Shown: positions 31,451 to 42,835 of the stretch, one piece after another
How positions within the stretch are numbered: the stretch's first letter is position 1
Layout: every line of letters begins with the position of its first letter
Source: Falciphora oryzae
Lineage: Eukaryota > Ascomycota > Sordariomycetes > Magnaporthales > Magnaporthaceae
Direction of reading: 5' to 3'
NCBI GenBank assembly: GCA_000733355.1
Contig: JNVV01000013.1
Span: 221,323 to 285,322 of the forward strand
Length of the DNA: 64,000 bases
Notes under the pieces: generated by a model
The model's database searches: none
What the model was told of the DNA's origin: nothing
What the model saw: the letters and a program-made list of their open reading frames with translations, nothing else
Position numbers and translations under genes: made by a program

Positions 31451-32227
31451 ATGTCGCTGCGGATACGCAAGCGCCTCGTCGTCACCACCGCCCTGCAGGC
31501 CGCCTGTCTGAAAGCGGCTGCCAACATCACCGCCCAGGTCGCCACCGTCTGGAAGCTGGGGCCGGGCCCCGGACACCCGGCCTCGCTGGACTGGGGCCGC
31601 GTCGCCGAGTTCTCCCTGTACGGCTTCGTCAGCGCTGGTCTCGGCTTCCCCTGGCAGCACTGGCTCGAGTACCACTTCCCAACCAAGACCACGCCCGCTG
31701 CCGCTGCCACCCACGGCGCCGCCGTCGGCAGCTGGATCAAGGGGGTGCCGGGCCAGCAGCCGCAGCATCAGGTCCACGATGGCCACAACCCGGACGATCC
31801 GGAAAAAAAGCAACCCCTGCCTGCCCGGGGCCGGCCCCCGCCGTCGCCAGATCCGCAGCAGCAATCGAGTGCCCAAGTTCCGCTGACGCCAGGGAGCGGC
31901 GGCGTCGCCTCGGGCCCGCCCGCCGCGGGCATCAGCTGGCTCAACGTCACGTACAAGCTCGTGCTCGACCAGACGCTGTGGCTTCTCCTTACCACCACCA
32001 TCTTCCTCATCTTCACAAACGTACTACGGGTGCCATCCGGCGAAGTACTGTTCCAGGTCTGGAAAGAGAAGACGTGGTACATCATCAAAGCCGCCTGGCA
32101 CGTCTGGCCCCTTGTCGCAATCTGCAACTTTGCCTTTGTGCCCGTCGACTACCGCGTGCTCGTCGCCGCTTGTGTCGGCTTCGCATGGAACGTTTTTCTA
32201 AGCCTGATTTCCATGTCAAATGGTTGA
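31451..32227 (+). CDS. Mpv17/PMP22 family membrane protein with a Pro/Gln-rich insert
   Basis: The 258-residue intronless product has the family N-terminus (RKRLVVTTALQAACLKAAANITAQ pattern), a TM ending GFPWQHWLEYHF, and the C-terminal signature VWKEKTWYIIKAAWHVWP followed by NFAFVPVDYR and FAWNVFLSL. Mpv17/PMP22 proteins are four-TM proteins of the mitochondrial inner membrane or peroxisome. An unusually long low-complexity insert of about 75 residues, rich in Pro, Gln and Gly, separates TM2 and TM3. The start is taken as the first ATG in frame; no in-frame ATG precedes it within the open frame. Confidence 0.82.
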   Translation: MSLRIRKRLVVTTALQAACLKAAANITAQVATVWKLGPGPGHPASLDWGRVAEFSLYGFVSAGLGFPWQHWLEYHFPTKTTPAAAATHGAAVGSWIKGVPGQQPQHQVHDGHNPDDPEKKQPLPARGRPPPSPDPQQQSSAQVPLTPGSGGVASGPPAAGISWLNVTYKLVLDQTLWLLLTTTIFLIFTNVLRVPSGEVLFQVWKEKTWYIIKAAWHVWPLVAICNFAFVPVDYRVLVAACVGFAWNVFLSLISMSNG

Positions 32228-32856
32228 AAGGGGACACGATTACCTTCCTTCTTCACTCCGACTCCAATCACGCGGAGTTCCCGTGTCGTCACCTGTGTTG
32301 TCCTTTCCTTTTGTGTCGTCACCTGCCTGCGGATTTAGTTATTTCAGCGCATTAGATACCTGGATAGATTCACCGTGAATGTAACCCGAAGAAGTTCCTA
32401 TTCCTTCTCGTTACTCACCCTTCCGCGCCTCAATTACCAAGTGGCGCACCTCGGGATTCTTGTCACGCTTTTTGTTCCTCTCAATGCTCAGTTGAAGTAT
32501 GCGTGAAGAGTCAACCCAACACATCCACTCACCTTTTCCGCTTGCCGGACATCGCGCCTATTCACTTCTAGCCTTTCACTTCCGTGATACGACCCCAGGC
32601 TCATCCAAGTCAGCTCCTCGCGCAACTCTGGTACGGACAAGGTCGTCAATATAATCATAGCCCTCAGCCCTCCTGCTCGTAGCACCGACAATCCCTCAAC
32701 ACACAAGCTCAACACTCAACCCTGAAGCGTGATCCATTTTCCCGCGCTCAGAATTGGTGCTCAATATTCACAACGGAGCGACAATCTACCCCGTCAGACG
32801 TCGATCCCGCCGGTTCTCTTCCTAAAGACCTGGTGAAATCTCACGGCCAGTCAACC
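32228..32856. other. Intergenic region
   Basis: This 629 bp contains the Mpv17-like 3' flank and a pyrimidine-rich leader of the next gene. I see no ORF with support. Confidence 0.5.
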
Positions 32857-33683
32857 ATGGCGTCAGAGCAAGTACAAGTAATCGATTACACTTGCTCTCT
32901 TCCCCTCTCCCTCTCCGTCTACGTGGGATCGACCGCACATGAAGTAACGATCCCACGAACTAACAGACTGTCTACCTGGTCGTTTCAGGAGCGGGTCGAT
33001 CGCGCCATGCAGGCTAGGGCATATGTCATCAGCTCTACAAACGAGAGGATCGAGTGGCCACCCCGAACCTTAGGAAGTCTCTCAAACGCAGCAAGGCCCG
33101 CTTTGACAGGATCGTAGAGGACAGCGAGAAAGACCTCGGCAAGATCAACACCGAGATAGCTTCTCTAGAGGACTTTGCCTCCTCCATTCGGCAGATCGGC
33201 GTGAGCGGCACGCTGAATTCCATCCGCAAACAGGCCGGGGCGGTCAGAGCTAGCGACCCGGGAGACCTCGCCGAGACAGCCCGCCTCTTTGAGAGGGACC
33301 TTCGGGCTCTCTTCAGGAGCATTTCCGAGCAGTTCGGCAACAGCCAGTTCGCGGGCTGCCCCTATCCGGCCCAGATGCGTCTCATATCGCAGGGTGCCTG
33401 CGAGGCCGCAGCGTATGCCGGGCCGCTCTTGGACGACATGCTCGCCGGCAAGCGCAGGCTTGACGAGCGCCTGCTGACGGACCTCCTCGCAGTCGCCGAT
33501 GACATCTCCATACACACGTCGGCCCTGATGGAGGTCCGGAGATCCACCGACGGCGAGCTTGGTCGCAAGAGACAAGAGTATCTTGAGTTGGTCAAGTACT
33601 CGACCAAGAGGCTCAACCAGGCGGCAGACGAGATCTGCAACGTTAGTCATGCCCAGATCTACCAGCAATTAGCCATTATTTGA
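32857..33683 (+). CDS. Uncharacterised alpha-helical protein with a mini first exon
   Basis: An open frame from 33033 to 33683 encodes a highly charged, helix-prone protein (KSLKRSKARFDRIVEDSEKD, then LARLFERDLRAL-type heptads and a C-terminal LVKYSTKRLNQAADEI). It has no TM segment or signal peptide. In-frame TAG just upstream (33014-33016) requires a splice. The simplest model uses ATG 32857 with a 15- or 21-nt exon (donor GTACAA or GTAATC) spliced to 33033, giving MASEQ(VQ)LYKREDRV. Another intron-like end, TTTCAG at 32984-32989, leaves alternatives open. I do not recognise a family; helical bundle or coiled-coil is the only structural inference. Confidence 0.45.
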
Positions 33684-34408
33684 AGAGGGATCTTGGTCAT
33701 TGCATGAAAGTCGCAAAGAATGACATTTTTTCAACTAACAATAACTACTTCTTCTAGATTATTTACATTGAGGGCTAATCCGGGAACGCCCCTACAATAT
33801 GCACACCATTCATACGCACACCCCTGCCACCGCCGGTACCGCTATCAATGTCAATTTGTGTGGGCTCTAGCAGTACCTCTGGCAATACATCTTAAGCAGC
33901 GCACCTCGTGCGGCACGCTGTTGGTAGCATGTACAACTGGCAGTACCTTTTTTGCAGCATTAAGTTTAAATTATGTAATACTAGTATAGCAAGTCCAGCG
34001 GATTGAATAGAAAGGCACATCCTCCAATTTATGATAAGCTTTAGGACAAGAGTAACAGACCATTGTTTGGGAAAAGGGATAGGAAAGAAATACATCTAAG
34101 AGTCTTGGGAGCAATAGGAGCAATAGCCTAGTTTCGGATGTGGCTAAAACGCCAAAAGGAAACCTGGCCATCTAGCTATATGAAGGGGTACCAGATGTGT
34201 GATAAATGCAATACGATTGAGATCCGACAAACAAGCCCGTCAGAAATGCATGATACAAGATACGCTCCCCTCTATTTGTGAAATAATGCCGAACCTCCTT
34301 CTCCTATATAGTAAACGGAGAAAGATATTGGTAATAAGGAAATATGCGAGGGACCGCACTCGTCTAAACTGTAAAGTCGCACCCTTAATCCACTTCGGAG
34401 CTTGATTC
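33684..34408. other. AT-rich convergent 3' region
   Basis: This 725 bp is clearly more AT-rich than the neighbourhood and lies between convergent genes. No coding potential is seen; it might hold a decayed repeat but I see no terminal repeats. Confidence 0.45.
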
Positions 34409-36714
34409 TCAGAAGTCCCAGAGAGTTCCGAATGCATGCAGCCCCGCTGTGTGTGTAAGCATTAGCAAAAATCCCAAGCAAGGGATAATAGTCGTCTTGT
34501 AGCCAAGCATACCTGCATGACAACCCTGCATCATCTCATCGTTGCCCCGCTTGTTGGACGTGATGAAGATGACCTCGGCGCCGAAGCTGTGCCAAGTCTC
34601 CTTGAGCAACTTGACGCTATCCGGCCTCCCCCCGCGCTTCTTGGAGTCCCACAGGATCCTCCGCTCGGGCTCGATATGCTTGTGGATCAGACCGGTGATT
34701 GTCGGCCCGAAGGTTGCCTCTTGGTCGGAGCCTATCCAGATGAGAAACCAGTTCGGACTTTGGATACAGGTCGAGAGGGCAGCGCCGATTCCGGTTCCGG
34801 TGCATACGCGGATTCCTCGCTTAAACATGGCTGAGGCATGACCGACGCCGGCTACGAGTTTGGAGGACAAGGTTAGCGTGGCCACGCTTTATCCAGCCTC
34901 GGCGTCTTGTGCAAAGACCTACCGAATTTAAGCTCCCTTGTCCATATCGTCTTGGGAGGATCCATGACCAAGCCTTTGGTGAAGTCTCCTTGCACCCCGC
35001 AGATCATGTAGTGATGTGTGGATTTGCGCCCCTCGCTAATGATACCGAAAGCGTGGTATTCCATAACGGACGTGCGGCTGATCCTGCCGAGGAGGCCTTG
35101 CTGCATCCCGCGCCCGAACTTGAGGATGGCAACTTTGGGAGACGGCTGGAGAAACAAAGTTTAGTTAGGCCTGATCTGTGGGATATTTGGGTGGGTTTGC
35201 GTACAATCTCGACCTCGATGGGCACTTCTCGAAGGGTGATCCATGGAAGAAGGACGCTTTAGAGGACGCAGTTTTGTCAGCAACACATCGAGACTTCAGA
35301 ACGGAGATACAAAAACTTACAAGGTCGTCATGAACACAGCAAACCAGAGTTCTTGGGCGCTTAGGAGGGTGTGAGCATCGATTCTCCACTCGCCCAACGA
35401 GACATCATATGTGTTGCCCAGGATAACAAACGCCCATGTGGCCTACCAATTTGGAAGTTGAGGCGGTTAGCTCATGACAAGGTGGAAGGGAGACCGCCGT
35501 AAATCTCGTACGAAGGTTGCACGAACCGCAAGACCCAGCCAGCCGATGAATCGATGATAGCTTTCAAAGGTATTGTGATGGTAGCTTGAGTAGATGAATG
35601 CGGCGTCAGTCACCACCCTATCGTGATATCAGGTTTTCGACTCGAGAGGGGCCTGTAGAACTCACTTGCGGACCCATGGGAAGGCACTGAGGATGGAGAT
35701 GATGACGAAAACATTGGTGACGATACCGGTGGCAATGACGGATTTGTGCTGAATCGGGATGTTGATCAGGATGTCGACCGTCTTGAAGACCAACCAGCTG
35801 TTGTTTTTAGATAGAAATATTAGAACAAGGCCTCGGACTGCAGAACCATCTCCCGATACTTACGTGGCACCGGAGAGCGCGCAGCCCGAATGGATTCCAC
35901 CAACATGCTGCAAAGACGAAGTGACAGCAAGCTTCAGGCCGAGAGGCGCCCACTATAAGTTGCGAAACGTTAGCTCATCCGACCCAACCGTGCTAGGATG
36001 CGAATAAAATAGACAAAGGGAGATACGGATAAGACATACCCCGCGAAGGCCATGGATGAAGACAAAGTAGAGAAACCGCAGGAACAGCTCGTTGCGCATC
36101 ATGATGGCGAACAATAAGTTCCCCAGCACCAGTGCGCCGAGATGGTTCTCAGCATAGGGGAACCGGCCGAGGGCGGCCATGATGATGCCAGTCAGGTTGA
36201 GCAGGACGACGAAGGTGAAGAAACGACGGTATGTGTTGTACCAGAGCTGGAACCGGATCCACCGGCTGACTTTGGGCTTCTTACCCTTCACCTGCGCAGG
36301 CTTCCCCGTAGAGGCCGCGGGCTTCTCGAGCGGCGGGGACGGCGGTGGGGCGCCTGCCTCCTTGGCCGGGGTCAAGCCGGAGGCGGCCGCCACGGTGGAC
36401 TCAGCCGAGAGGACGGGCCAGCCCCTTTGCTGGCGGGGCAGCGAGAGCGAGGGCACGCTCGAGAGCGGCGTGATGCCCTCGTGGATAGGCGAGATGGGAG
36501 AGGACATGGACGTCTCGATGTGCACGACCTTGCCGAGCCTCTTGTCGACCGGGCGGGCGGCGGCGGGGCTCGGGACCGACAGGGTGAGGGTGGCCTGGCT
36601 GCTGCTGTCGAAGAGCCCCTTCTCCGCGTCGTCGAGATCCCGGCTGCTGCTGTGGCCGCTGCCCGGCGTGGCGGGCGCGCTGCCGGGAGACTGGGCGTGC
36701 CATGGTGCAGACAT
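34409..36714 (-). CDS. TmpA-like integral membrane oxidoreductase (NPS12-like), nine exons
   Basis: Exons 36714-36040, 35952-35864, 35797-35666, 35617-35527, 35442-35321, 35256-35205, 35145-34923, 34851-34513 and 34446-34409 join in frame to 586 residues. The N-terminal about 155 residues are disordered and Ser/Pro-rich. Five or six TM segments follow (RFFTFVVLLNLTGIIMAALG; NHLGALVLGNLLFAIM; WLVFKTVDIL; IGWLGLAATWAFVILGN; LWFAVFMTTLVLLPW), with motifs LQHVGGIHSGCALSGA and FESYHRFIGW. The soluble C-terminal part (MQQGLLGRISRTSVMEYHAFGI; GVQGDFTKGL; RVCTGTGIGAALST; ILWDSKKRGGRPD; HAFGTLWDF) resembles ferredoxin-reductase-like FAD/NAD modules. This matches Aspergillus TmpA, a developmental regulator, and proteins misannotated as NRPS. 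Redox substrate is unknown. Confidence 0.85.
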
Positions 36715-38656
36715 GGTGGGCAATAGGCAAGGAGGGGGCCTTGTCGAGACGCAAGGAGACGTAAACGAAAGGTAGGGGTATTTAAGAAGCTCCTCGAGGG
36801 GCAGCCGAGCGAGTGAGCGAGTGGACGCCGCTTACGCAGAGTAAGTACACACACGCGCGCGCGCACTCGAGAGGCAGGGGGGCCCCGAACTAGACACCGG
36901 TGATCGTTGGCTACCTAGTTATTTTGGGATCTCGAGTCTGCCCCTGAATAAAGGCGGACCTCAAACATTTAAGCCTCCCAGAGCGGGTGCAACCACCAGC
37001 CCGCTCCCCATGGGGGAAGGGAAAAACGTGGTCATGCCGCTGGACCGCCATCTATCGTCATCATCCTATCGTGTTCCCTGGCTGCTGCCCTCCTCGGGCG
37101 GGATACCGGAGCGGCATAGCCTACCCGGGGGCACCCGGGTAGCACCATTATCTGCCCAGCCAGGGGAAGGGGCAGAGAGGCATGGTCTGATAGCGAGGCG
37201 TGGTCGTCAGACGCAGGTGAATGCGAGGAGGCCAGGCGCCGCCGACGACAGATCAGCAGGTGGCCTCCGAGATCCCAAGTCGCATCGTCGGTTCTAAAGT
37301 CCCGAACCTGGCGAATAAGCTCAATCAGTGGAGCGCAGGCCAAGCAAATGGCGGCAGTGCAACGGCAGCCCGACTGGCAGGTCCGGAGTAATATCGATGT
37401 CACCCTCAACCGTGGGCTGGAACCTGTTGGCGGCAAAAGGGACACCAGGAGGTGGGGGGTGATGGACGATGGATGGAGGGTTGGTGGGCAAGGTCCGCGC
37501 TGGCCAGACTGGCTGGTTCCTCTGTTGGCCATCAAATCTAATCACAGCTAGATCAGGCGGGGGTGTGGTTTAGGTGAGAGAGGTCGGATGGCGGGCGCGG
37601 GTGGTGAGACTCGGGTCGGTGGAACGCGAGGTATCGCCGAGGAGCCCAAGACTGCCGATCATGTCGACGGAGACAGCGAAGAATAGCCTCTAATAGCACA
37701 CATAGGATGGCCAGGCAGCCTACAGCGGACACGTGGGGCCGGTTCGATATGCCGTGGCCCAGCTCGCAGCTGAAGAGGGCCAGGAGCGGATTTTCCTTGG
37801 TGGCGAGCGCAGCGAGACGGGAGGCAAAGCCGTTTGTAGACGTCTGCAGCCAGATTGCGTGCCCACCCAGTGGCTTCCCGTGTGCAAGCGAGGGCCACAT
37901 TGTCGGGCACATATTATTAGTTAGCAGCGGTGGTTCCGCATTCGGGAGTCAGTGACCGCGGCACTCGACCGAGGCATTTTTGCTGGCTGCCTGTGCTGGG
38001 ACGCCCATAACGAGGTTCGCTTTCATGTTGTGTCCGGCTTCCGCTCCATGGTTCCGGCAGAATCCCCACACAATCCGTCAGCCCTCATTTAGCCAAATTT
38101 ACCCCGGATTCCCCAGGCGGAAGCGTGGCCGCTTTCGTACCAGAAAAGTATGACAGTCCTGGGGGAGAGGGCTGGCAGCACTCGTGCTATCGCCCGGATT
38201 CCCCTGGTGCCGCGTGACGTAGGACAAGGATGGACGATGAGTGTTGATAGCTGCGGCTGCCTGCGCTTTCTGAGACTTTTCATTTGGAGGCCTGTTGCAA
38301 CCTGACCGACACCACCCCGATAGGCTCACAATTTCCCAGTGAAATAGGGACGAGGTTTTACCAGCAGCATGAGGATTCAACGTCGAAAAAAGAAGGGAAC
38401 GGAAGCCATGGAAGCCCGTGGACAGAAAGATGCCAACGCACGACTCGGCAGGACGCAGGACTCGGGACAACGCACGATTCGGGGGTGCGAGCCGGTGCCA
38501 TGAGTGAGTGCCTGCCTGGCTGTCAGCGCTATACGGCAACCACCACGCCGTCGGCCCTTCCCAGGATCTGATAGCGCGAATGGCAAACCATCCCCATTCT
38601 CCTGCCAAGTCACGGGTTCCTTGTTGACTGGTACCGTAATATTGCATACAGCCTGC

Positions 38657-38679
38657 AAAAAAAAAAAAAAAAAAAAAAA
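38657..38679 (+). repeat. Poly(A) tract, 23 A
   Basis: An uninterrupted run of 23 A on the plus strand in non-coding DNA, preceded by GCCTGC and followed by TGCACACC. It is either simple-sequence slippage or the 3' tail of a decayed non-LTR element. Confidence 0.9.
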
Positions 38680-40356
38680 TGCACACCACACACCAAATCA
38701 TGCCCTCCCTCGCACTGTTGGAGTCCATAAAAAAGGCTTGCCTGCGGACGTGACGGCAATTGTCGTTCGCCTTACCGGGTTTGGTGCCCTTGGAGGAGGC
38801 CTAGCCCCTGAATCAAAACCTACTCGGCCCTGATCCCGGCCCTTGGGATCGGGCACCGACGAGACGAAACGCTTTTGGCTTATCGTAGCCCGTTGGCCTC
38901 CCCGAACTGCATTGCCACCTAGCATTTTCCTGCATTCTTCCCGAGCTCTCGGTCCCTAACTCGGCCGCCGTGGATGCCGCTTTCGGGTAAGCAAGGTGGT
39001 GAGATCCGCCCTGGACAGCCCGACCCCGAGTCCAATCACCTCACAGATGTCTCATTTTGTGTCGTGGACCTCGAGCGGGATTTTATGCTCAGTGTAGATC
39101 CTCGGTGGCTGGCCATAATCTGATGACTGCACAAGCAGAGCGTCATGGCCGCCCCTACACACAGCTGTCAAAGCGCCGAGCCGCAACTTCGGACCACGCA
39201 TCCCCACGGACCGCCTTCAATGTTGGAATTCGAAAGGCGGGTGCTGCAACACTGGATGGCGGTGCCTGGAAAACAAGAAAATCGCCCGTGACAGCGGGTA
39301 GACTTGCCAGCTCCTTCTTGGCCCCCTTTTTGGTCACTGATAACTTGTACCTGTTCCGAAAGCATCCCTCACTCAGCATGACAGTCCGTCCATGCCAAGG
39401 AGTAGGATAGACGGGCCGGGTTCTCTTTTGTGTGCGTCATTCCGAATATCTGGAAGGGGCAGTGTGACATCGGTTTTCGTGCGTGTCCCACTCAGACGGC
39501 CGCTCTGTTGCTGTGATATCAATAGCAGCTCGATCGATATACCTGCTGAGAATGAGGCTTACGAGGGGATCTGTGTATGCGTTGCACACATCTTCTGAAG
39601 CTCGACGGCATGCATACACAACGCCGATGGGGGTGTAACCTGCGTCACCGTTTAAGTAACCACCTCGCATATTGTACGTCTCATTTTACTGGAGGAGAGC
39701 CCCTTTGAGGGTGGGAGTGTAATCACTCTGCGGCATGTTTGAAGCACCGAGTGCGTTTGATTTCTAGACTTCTTGCATAGAGAAAGACCACCATAACAGT
39801 TGCTAATGATATTGCGCTTGACTAGAGCTGCGCTGGCCGATCTAATTATCCGTTTTCAATCGAGCGAAGCTAAACAACGTCCCTCCCGTAATCAAGTCTG
39901 GTCGAAGCCTAATATTACTACTTTCGTCCCCTTAGGTGATCTTTAGAGTGGAGTGCTCAACTTGCTGTCCCTTATGGGAATTCGAGGCCCTGAATCTTAC
40001 TTTATATCGGTAGGCAATTATTTCCGACTTCGTGAGCCAGAGTTTCCAGAGTCAGTGGGACACCGGGCAATATTGAGACAACACGAATGTGGGGGTGTGC
40101 GAGGCAACAACATAATGGGACACCGCGTTCATCTGCAAGCTTCATGTAGAGGCTGGAACGGGAGAGAGTACAAAGTAAACAGGGGCAAACAGGCTGCAAG
40201 CGAACCATCATCGGCCTGACTTCGGCCAAGCAGAGAGCCAAGCGTATTTGTGCCGTCCATGCATCATGGGATTTCCACGAATGCGGCACTGAATACCTAG
40301 CCCACCCTTCGTGCGACATCCCGCGAATATATGGACGCATTGGGCTGTCATGGTTC

Positions 40357-40373
40357 AAAAAAAAAAAAAAAAA
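40357..40373 (+). repeat. Poly(A) tract, 17 A
   Basis: An uninterrupted run of 17 A on the plus strand in the same gene-poor region, 1.7 kb from the other tract and in the same orientation. Confidence 0.9.
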
Positions 40374-41321
40374 CTGAGACGGGAGGAAGCCGCCAGCCAC
40401 CCGGAACTGTAATGTGTTTCCACATCGGTTACCCGATGAGGTTTGCGACCTCCGGAAAGGTTTCCGATTTTCCGTCCGCGACTTCAAAGCATCGTGAAAA
40501 CGGGCTGGAAGGAGTCGGGCCTTGTCTACAGTTACGGCCTGTTTGTGTTTTGCTGTTGTGTCTTGGCTCTCTAAGCTTGGCCTGAGGGCCGAGGTATTCG
40601 GGAAGTCTTTTGGGAGCCGGGACGGCGGCTCGGTGCGAAGTTGTTGAGCTAGACACGCCACAAGTTTGAAGCCACGAGAATAGTCGAAGCAGGCGCGCGC
40701 AAGGACAAAAACAACATGGCCTGATTTTCCCCCTGAGAATCACCACTGGCGCTCCTCTATGTGCTCAGTACTCGCGCCTCCGCTTCGCGGGAAGGACTCC
40801 CGCCGAGGAGATATCCCGCCGGTGTCAGGCGACACAAACGGCAGATGTGCCTCCGAAATGCCAAGCAACCGAATCTCTGCACTGAACTCTGACCAGTGGA
40901 ACCATGGGGGTCATTGGGCGTTCTGGATTACACCATCAGCGGCGCAGTAGCCCCTGAATTTCCTTCCGCTCCCAAGGCGCGCTTTCCCATCTGGGCTTTC
41001 AGCTTGGGCTTCAAAGCCCGTGCAGCTTCCTGCGGAGCGTGCCGAAGCCAAGCAAAATGGTATGCGGGAGGTGCCAGCAATAGCACGTCCTAAACGAGCT
41101 GGGCAGGCTGGGCCAGGGCTGTGCTCTATGTGGGGGCATCGGGTTTTTGCACCTAATCACGGCTGTATGCCACTGTTTCCAGGCCCTCGGCGACAGAGAT
41201 TGAAACACTGCCCTTCGGAGCTCAGCCGGCGTCGCCTTGCGTCGAGTTACTCCCTCGACCTTCCTCGCTTCGCTCCGGCGCACAGCTCACCCACCCCCCA
41301 TTGGCCGGACGCGTCCCAGTG

Positions 41322-42059
41322 ATGGCGTCAGACGACTCGCCAGCGGCTCGGATCGCCCGCGATGCCGAGCTGGTGTACAATTACCACCGCATGGACATGC
41401 CCCTCCGCCCCGCCGACGCCATCTTCTGCCTCTGCAGCCTCGACCTGCGCGTCGCCGAACGCGCCGCCCAGCTTTTGTTTGATGGTCTCGCCGGGCCCGA
41501 CGGCGTCCTCATCTTCTCGGGCGGCAGCGGCAAGCTGACCGAGGGCCGCTTCGCCCAGCCCGAGGCCGAAGTGTTCGCCGCCGTGGCCCGCCGCATGGGC
41601 ATCCCCGAGTCCCGCATCCTCGTCGAGCCGCGCTCCACCAACACGGGCGAGAACGTGCGCTTCACGCAGGAGCTGCTGCGCGACCGTGGCCTGAGCCCGC
41701 GCAACTTCGTGCTTGTGCAGAAGCCGTACATGGAGCGGCGCACCTACGCGACCTTTTGTAAGCAGTGGCTGCCTATGTCTGGATCGGAGTCCGGGTCGGG
41801 GCCGGAGGAGGATGAGAGGCAGCAGCAGCAGCAGCAGCCTGAATTCACCGTCACGTCGCCGCAAATGTCCTTTGCCGAGTACCCTGATGCGGACAATCCA
41901 CGAGATCTGGTCATCAATATCATGGTGGGCGACCTCGTGCGAATCCGGACTTACCCAGCTCTCGGCTTTCAAATCCCTCAGAATATCCCTGACGAGGTGT
42001 GGGAAGCTGGGCAGCGATTGATAGCAGCCGGGTTCGACGGACACCTGCCGCGAGTCTGA
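41322..42059 (+). CDS. DUF218 (YdcF/ElyC/SanA-like) domain protein
   Basis: The 245-residue intronless protein has the DUF218 pattern: ADAIFCLCSLDLRVAERAA, the VLIFSGGSG turn, EVFAAVARRMGIPESRILVEPRSTNTGENVRFT (here described by key residues E-NTGEN) and an FVLVQKPYMERRT segment. DUF218 proteins adopt a Rossmann-like fold; some bind S-adenosylmethionine, and bacterial ElyC and SanA act in envelope maintenance. Fungal function is unknown. There is no N-terminal TM, unlike bacterial ElyC, so it is probably cytosolic. A short Gln run (six Q) interrupts the middle. The chosen ATG directly precedes the conserved start of the domain. Confidence 0.82.
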   Translation: MASDDSPAARIARDAELVYNYHRMDMPLRPADAIFCLCSLDLRVAERAAQLLFDGLAGPDGVLIFSGGSGKLTEGRFAQPEAEVFAAVARRMGIPESRILVEPRSTNTGENVRFTQELLRDRGLSPRNFVLVQKPYMERRTYATFCKQWLPMSGSESGSGPEEDERQQQQQQPEFTVTSPQMSFAEYPDADNPRDLVINIMVGDLVRIRTYPALGFQIPQNIPDEVWEAGQRLIAAGFDGHLPRV

Positions 42060-42835
42060 ACATCTAGTCATCGCTAGCTCTCGACCCCTTTGGTTTTACC
42101 GGAATTCGCTTTGGGTTGTCTCTGCCGTGTCTCTTTGGTGCTTCCGCCCCTTCTCGGTTCGCGGTATTTTCCGTCCCGAATTTGCTACAGGCTATGTGGT
42201 TTCGTGCGACTGGTTCGGCTCGATTCAGCATGTCATACGACGCGAGCAGTCTCGATCGCGCACTTGGACCGGCTGCCGAGCCTCTGCACGGTCATAGTTG
42301 GGTCGAACTTTGGTTCTGAGTTTCTCGGATGTGCGAAGCGGCCTCTGTGCGGCGCGCAGGGTCCCACCATGGCATCTTCCCGACTGGCCCAACACCTCGT
42401 AGGACGAGAGGGCGGGCAGAAGTGCCCGCCTCGATATCGGACGACGTTTGAGCTGAAGCACCGACCAAACTCTGATCGCCACGCACGATCGCCATTCCCC
42501 GGATGCGACGTCGGCTATGAGGCTGTTTACTCTGTAGGTTGTCTGCCCAGCCCAATTGCATCCTGGATACGCCAGCAAGACTCAGGTGTAACGTGGATTA
42601 CGTCTTAGCCACATGTCAGATGTTGGTTCCCGGGTCGCCCTCTCGTGCAGGTCTTGACAAGGTCGGGGGCAGGACATGTTCCCTTGGGACTTTGGTTACT
42701 CTACCTCTTATCGTGTGCACGCCTAGACAACGTCGGGCCTCGATCACGAGCTGATCTCGCAGCCGCACTCTCCAGACTCCTCCTGAACAAGCATCCCACA
42801 AACGCCATTGCTGACGGACCAAGTGGCGTTCCATC
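42060..42835. other. Intergenic region
   Basis: This 776 bp holds the DUF218 3' flank and the hydrolase promoter. No gene is supported. Confidence 0.5.

Larger units (their letters stand above)
36715..41321. other. 4.6 kb gene-poor region with poly(A) tracts
   Basis: This is the largest gap in the window. ORFs of up to about 219 codons occur on both strands but none shows family resemblance, consistent codon bias or plausible splice structure. It contains a CA/GC alternating tract near 36849-36865, an uninterrupted A23 run at 38657-38679 and an A17 run at 40357-40373. The tracts could mark decayed retroelement 3' ends, but I found no target duplications by eye. Confidence 0.5.

Noticed and set aside
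34409..36714. Nonribosomal peptide synthetase assignment
   Set aside because: Some relatives carry this label, but the gene has only TM and flavoreductase-like parts, no adenylation, condensation or carrier motifs.
38099..38728. 209-codon minus-strand ORF in the gene-poor interval
   Set aside because: Its N-terminal hydrophobic stretch is just poly-Phe from the poly(A) tract; the rest has no resemblance or codon bias.
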